From CAVPHV01 sp963704825 (lineage in GTDB: Bacteria; Actinomycetota; Acidimicrobiia; Spongiisociales; UBA5794), in assembly GCA_963704825.1 (NCBI GenBank), contig CAVPHV010000014.1, positions 124,001 to 188,000 on the forward strand: DNA of 64,000 nucleotides, read 5' to 3'. The notes under the pieces were generated by a model. It saw only the letters and a program-made list of their open reading frames with translations, ran no database searches and was not told the DNA's origin. Positions 61,111-64,000 of the stretch are shown here, in pieces. A program made the position numbers and the translations under genes. Every line of letters starts with the position of its first letter. The first letter of the stretch is position 1.

Positions 61111-62171
61111 GCAACGGCCTCCTGACCCGCCCCAGCCTGTGGCAGCGTTATCGATGGGTCTTGCTCGCTGCGGTGGCGATGCTGTTGTTCCCCTTCGTCG
61201 TGGCGATCATCGACGGCCAGTCCCCGGCTGCAGTGCTCAGCAACGACACCGGCAACGCCCGCTTCATGCAGGGCTTGATGATCGAGATCTTCTACTTGGC
61301 GCTGTTTGCGATCAGCTACGACCTGATCCTGGGGATCACCGGTCTGCTGTCATTCGGTCATGCCATGTTCTTCGCCATGGGTGCCTACGCCACCGGTGTC
61401 GCCCTGAAGACCTTCGAGTGGGACCTCGGTCTCACCCTGGTGCTGGTCCTGATCTTGGCGATTGCCCAAGCCTTGCTGTTTGCCGTGGTGTTGCCGCGGG
61501 TGAAGGGCATCACGTTTGCGCTGGTGACCCTGGGGTTTGCGTCGGTGTTCGCCATCATCATCCAATCGACCGAACTCTCCGAGTGGCTTGGCGCCGAGAT
61601 CGGCCTGCAAGGGGTTGACGTTCCCGCCTGGATCGACACGTCGACGCAACGATTTCGCTTCTACGTGATCGGGTTGCTTCTCGTCGTCGTGGCCTATGTG
61701 CTGTATCGCGCTCTGGTGAACTCGCCGACCGGCAAGGTGCTGATCGCCATCAGGGAGAACGAGGACCGGGCGCTGATGCTCGGCTACAACACGTTCTGGT
61801 TCAAGCTGATCGCACTGGTCGTGGCATCGATCACCGCCTCGCTGGCGGGGATGATGTACACCCTCCACCAGCCGATCGTGAGCCCAACCGTGGCCGGGTT
61901 GTTCTGGACGGTTGCCGCCTTGCTCATGATCCTCATCGGTGGGATCGGCACGCTGACCGGGGCCATCGTCGGGGCCGCCACGTTCCGGCTGCTCGAGTAC
62001 TACCTCGACAAGTGGTTCGGGGGGGCGGCCGCCATGGTCCTCGGCATTGCCTATGTCGGGATCGTGCTCTTCTTGCCGTTCGGCATCGTGGGCACCTGGC
62101 GAGCGAAGAAACCGCAGATGAAGGAGGGGTGGGAACACCTCACCCAGAGAGCGAAGAAGGCCGCGGAATAG
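61107..62171 (+). CDS. livM: Branched-chain-type ABC permease (LivM-like)
   Basis: 354 residues with about nine membrane segments; YDLILGITGLLSFGHAMFFAMGAY is the LivM signature and AIRENEDRALMLGYNTFWFKL the ATPase-contact loop. C-terminal basic tail. Completes a five-part importer with the binding protein. Confidence 0.92.
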   Translation: MSNGLLTRPSLWQRYRWVLLAAVAMLLFPFVVAIIDGQSPAAVLSNDTGNARFMQGLMIEIFYLALFAISYDLILGITGLLSFGHAMFFAMGAYATGVALKTFEWDLGLTLVLVLILAIAQALLFAVVLPRVKGITFALVTLGFASVFAIIIQSTELSEWLGAEIGLQGVDVPAWIDTSTQRFRFYVIGLLLVVVAYVLYRALVNSPTGKVLIAIRENEDRALMLGYNTFWFKLIALVVASITASLAGMMYTLHQPIVSPTVAGLFWTVAALLMILIGGIGTLTGAIVGAATFRLLEYYLDKWFGGAAAMVLGIAYVGIVLFLPFGIVGTWRAKKPQMKEGWEHLTQRAKKAAE

Positions 62172-62181
62172 GGAGGTCATC

Positions 62182-63684
62182 ATGGCGCGTCCTGTGCCGG
62201 CGTACGATTGGACGGCGTTCCACGCCGACTTGCGCCCCACCGCGGTGGCGCTGGTCGACGACGGGCGCGACCTCACCATCACCTACCGGGATCTCGACGA
62301 CAGCGCTCGCCGGTTGGCGGCGTGGCTGGCCGACCACGGCGTCGCCTCCGGCGATCGGGTCGCCTTCCTCTCCGGAAACACGACCGATGTGTTCGAGGCA
62401 CTGTTTGCCTGCGCCAAGCTGAACGCGATTCTGGTGCCGCTGAACTGGCGGCTGGCGGTGCCCGAACTGCAATTCATCGTCGGTGACTGCCGGCCCAAAG
62501 TGCTCATCTTCGAGGACGACTTCGCCACGGCCGCCGCCGAGTTGGGTATTCCGGCAACCTTGGCGCTCGGTGATGACTACGCCGCCGCCAAGGCAAGCGT
62601 GAACCCGGCGGCGGTGCGACCGGTGTCGGCCACTCACGACGACCCGTGGGCGATTCTCTACACATCGGGCACAACCGGACATCCCAAGGGCGCCATCGTC
62701 ACCCACGGCATGTTCTTCTGGAACGCCATCAACATCGGCCACTCTGTCGGGCTGACCATGGACTCCACCAACTTGAATGTGCTCCCCACGTTCCACTCGG
62801 GTGGGCTCAACCTCTATACGACGCCGTGCCTGCACCTCGGGGGGCGGTCTGTGAATTTGCGGGAGTTCGACGCCGATCGGGTGCTCACCTGGCTCGAGAG
62901 CGGCGAGATCACTCACTTCTTCGGCGTGCCCGCCGTGTATCAGTTCCTCGCCGAGCATCCCCGCTGGGCGGAGGCCGACCTGAGCGCAGTGCGGTCCTGG
63001 GCGTGCGGTGGGGCCCCGATGCCGGTGGCGTTGCTCGAGCGCTACGCCGCTCGCGATGTCGTCATCCGCCAGGGGATGGGCCTCACCGAGACCAGCCCGA
63101 CCGTGTTCCTCACCGACGAGGACCACGCCCTCGTCAAGGCGGGATCGGTCGGCAAGGCGTGCCTGCACACCGAGATCAAGGTGGTCGACGAGGATGGCGG
63201 CGAGGTCGCTGTCGGCGAGATCGGTGAGCTGTGGGTGCGCGGTCCCAACGTCACGCCGGGCTACTGGGAGCGTCCCGAAGCCAACGCTGATTCGTTCACC
63301 GATGGCTGGCTCCACACCGGCGACGCCGCCCGGGTCGATGCCGACGGCTACGTCTACATCGTCGATCGTTGGAAGGACATGTTCATCTCGGGTGGCGAGA
63401 ACGTGTACCCGGCCGAGGTCGAGCAGGTGCTCTTCCATCACGCCAATGTGCTCGACGTTGCCGTCATCGGCGTCCCCGATGAACGCTGGCAGGAAGTAGG
63501 CATGGCCGTCGTCGTGCCGCGCGATCCGGCCACCTTCGACGGCGACGAACTGCTGGCGTTCTGTGACGGCAAGCTGGCTCGGTACAAGATCCCCAAGCAT
63601 GTCACCATCGTCGAGGAATTGCCCCGCAACGCGGCGGGGAAGGTGCTGAAACGGGAACTGAGGGAAGCCAGCCTGGGGTCATGA
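62182..63684 (+). CDS. AMP-forming acyl-CoA ligase (second copy)
   Basis: 500-residue ANL enzyme with YTSGTTGHPKGAI, MGLTETSPTV, DGWLHTGDAARVD, RWKDMFISGGENVYPAE and Lys near NAAGKVLKREL. GGGAGG precedes the ATG. Its similarity to the enzyme at 53936, including the same order of residues before the hinge, suggests duplication within the cluster. Substrate not predicted. Confidence 0.92.
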   Translation: MARPVPAYDWTAFHADLRPTAVALVDDGRDLTITYRDLDDSARRLAAWLADHGVASGDRVAFLSGNTTDVFEALFACAKLNAILVPLNWRLAVPELQFIVGDCRPKVLIFEDDFATAAAELGIPATLALGDDYAAAKASVNPAAVRPVSATHDDPWAILYTSGTTGHPKGAIVTHGMFFWNAINIGHSVGLTMDSTNLNVLPTFHSGGLNLYTTPCLHLGGRSVNLREFDADRVLTWLESGEITHFFGVPAVYQFLAEHPRWAEADLSAVRSWACGGAPMPVALLERYAARDVVIRQGMGLTETSPTVFLTDEDHALVKAGSVGKACLHTEIKVVDEDGGEVAVGEIGELWVRGPNVTPGYWERPEANADSFTDGWLHTGDAARVDADGYVYIVDRWKDMFISGGENVYPAEVEQVLFHHANVLDVAVIGVPDERWQEVGMAVVVPRDPATFDGDELLAFCDGKLARYKIPKHVTIVEELPRNAAGKVLKRELREASLGS

Positions 63685-64000
63685 GCGGCAACACCCGCGA
63701 CCTCCTGGTTCTGATCGAGCGCGACGGGCCGGTCGTCACCCTCACCCTGAACCGACCGGACCGGCACAACAGCCTGGTGCCCGAACTGCTGACGGAACTG
63801 CTCTTTGCACTCGAGGCGGTGGCGGCCGATGAATCGGTCCGAGTGGTCGTCTTGGCGGCGGCCGGACGGTCGTTTTCGACAGGCGGCGATGTGCAGGCCT
63901 TCTACGAGCAGGGCGACAATGTCACCGCTTACGCCGCCGAGACGGTCGGCCGGCTGAACGACGCGATCGTGGCGATGATGCGTCTGCCCCAGCCGATCGT
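63681..64000 (+). CDS. Enoyl-CoA hydratase/isomerase, cut by window end
   Basis: First 106 residues of a crotonase: VVTLTLNRPDRHNSL opening and the oxyanion loop GRSFSTGGDVQAF are seen. ATG overlaps the ligase stop (ATGA). The remainder lies beyond the window. Its position supports beta-oxidation-like processing of the CoA ester made by the ligases. Confidence 0.9.
   Translation, partial: MSGNTRDLLVLIERDGPVVTLTLNRPDRHNSLVPELLTELLFALEAVAADESVRVVVLAAAGRSFSTGGDVQAFYEQGDNVTAYAAETVGRLNDAIVAMMRLPQPI

Noticed and set aside
1..64000. CRISPR arrays, rRNA operons, insertion sequences or prophage genes
   Set aside because: No regularly spaced repeats, rRNA sequence, transposase, integrase or phage structural gene was seen on either strand.

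Overview
The window is high-GC and densely packed, with short ATGA/GTGA overlaps, frequent GTG/TTG starts, and lipoproteins whose lipobox is followed by long Thr-rich linkers. Together with F420/PPOX-type enzymes, a split LivFGHM-type transporter and actinobacterial-type Cbs, Lnt and PurF proteins, this points to an actinobacterium, most likely of the class Acidimicrobiia or close to it. That placement is inference from style and gene content; no rRNA, tRNA or CRISPR array was found.

Layout. 1-5.6 kb: a group 3b-type [NiFe] hydrogenase operon (beta, a cyclic-nucleotide-domain protein, gamma, delta/small, alpha/large, maturation protease, HypA, HypC), closed by a perfect hairpin. 5.6-9.9 kb: two-domain fasciclin lipoprotein, thioesterase, small membrane protein, alpha/beta hydrolase, then divergent sufE and sulfurtransferase. 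9.9-12.7 kb: copper operon csoR-copZ-copA. 12.7-19.9 kb: cystathionine beta-synthase-like gene, SRPBCC protein, ECF sigma factor with a membrane NTF2-like partner, cystathionine gamma-synthase-like gene, Fur/Zur with a cation diffusion facilitator, and a lipase-like hydrolase. 19.9-31.7 kb: PPOX enzyme, SDR, a split DUF1269-like gene, class V aminotransferase, LCP protein, ilvD, a secreted protein, a SelW-type selenoprotein with in-frame UGA, amidohydrolase, inositol monophosphatase, an Lnt homologue and a GIY-YIG protein. 31.7-36.6 kb: CarH-like B12 photoreceptor-type regulator with a tandem operator, aminotransferase, crotonase, mobA and an ECF sigma/anti-sigma pair.

36.6-47.9 kb is a sulfur-metabolism island: DUF2892 protein, thioredoxin fusion, two different metallo-beta-lactamase/rhodanese fusions (persulfide-dioxygenase-like), SulP transporter, ArsR regulator, a frame-disrupted DsrE-like gene, TusA, a ferredoxin-NrfD fusion, a molybdopterin oxidoreductase and a TorD-like chaperone. 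The likely flow is persulfide sulfur to sulfite and then oxidation by the molybdoenzyme, with SulP moving sulfate; this is inferred. 48-51.7 kb holds two envelope proteins with a shared tail motif and purF-purM. 51.9-52.15 kb contains a strongly structured stretch that may be a non-coding RNA.

52.2-64 kb is one long co-directional cluster: TetR, KAS III-like enzyme, acyl-CoA ligase, alpha/beta hydrolase, a complete branched-chain-type ABC importer (substrate-binding protein, two ATPases, two permeases), a second acyl-CoA ligase and a crotonase cut by the window end. It looks like import, CoA activation and breakdown of an unidentified carboxylic acid.

Main points of interest are the selenoprotein with a bacterial SECIS-like hairpin, a HypA lacking its zinc domain, the Wx9EH regulator with an excisionase-type DNA-binding domain, a family of 52-bp palindromic repeats, the structured region upstream of the TetR gene, an Lnt homologue with Ser at the catalytic Cys, and three genes with apparent frameshifts that may be sequence errors.
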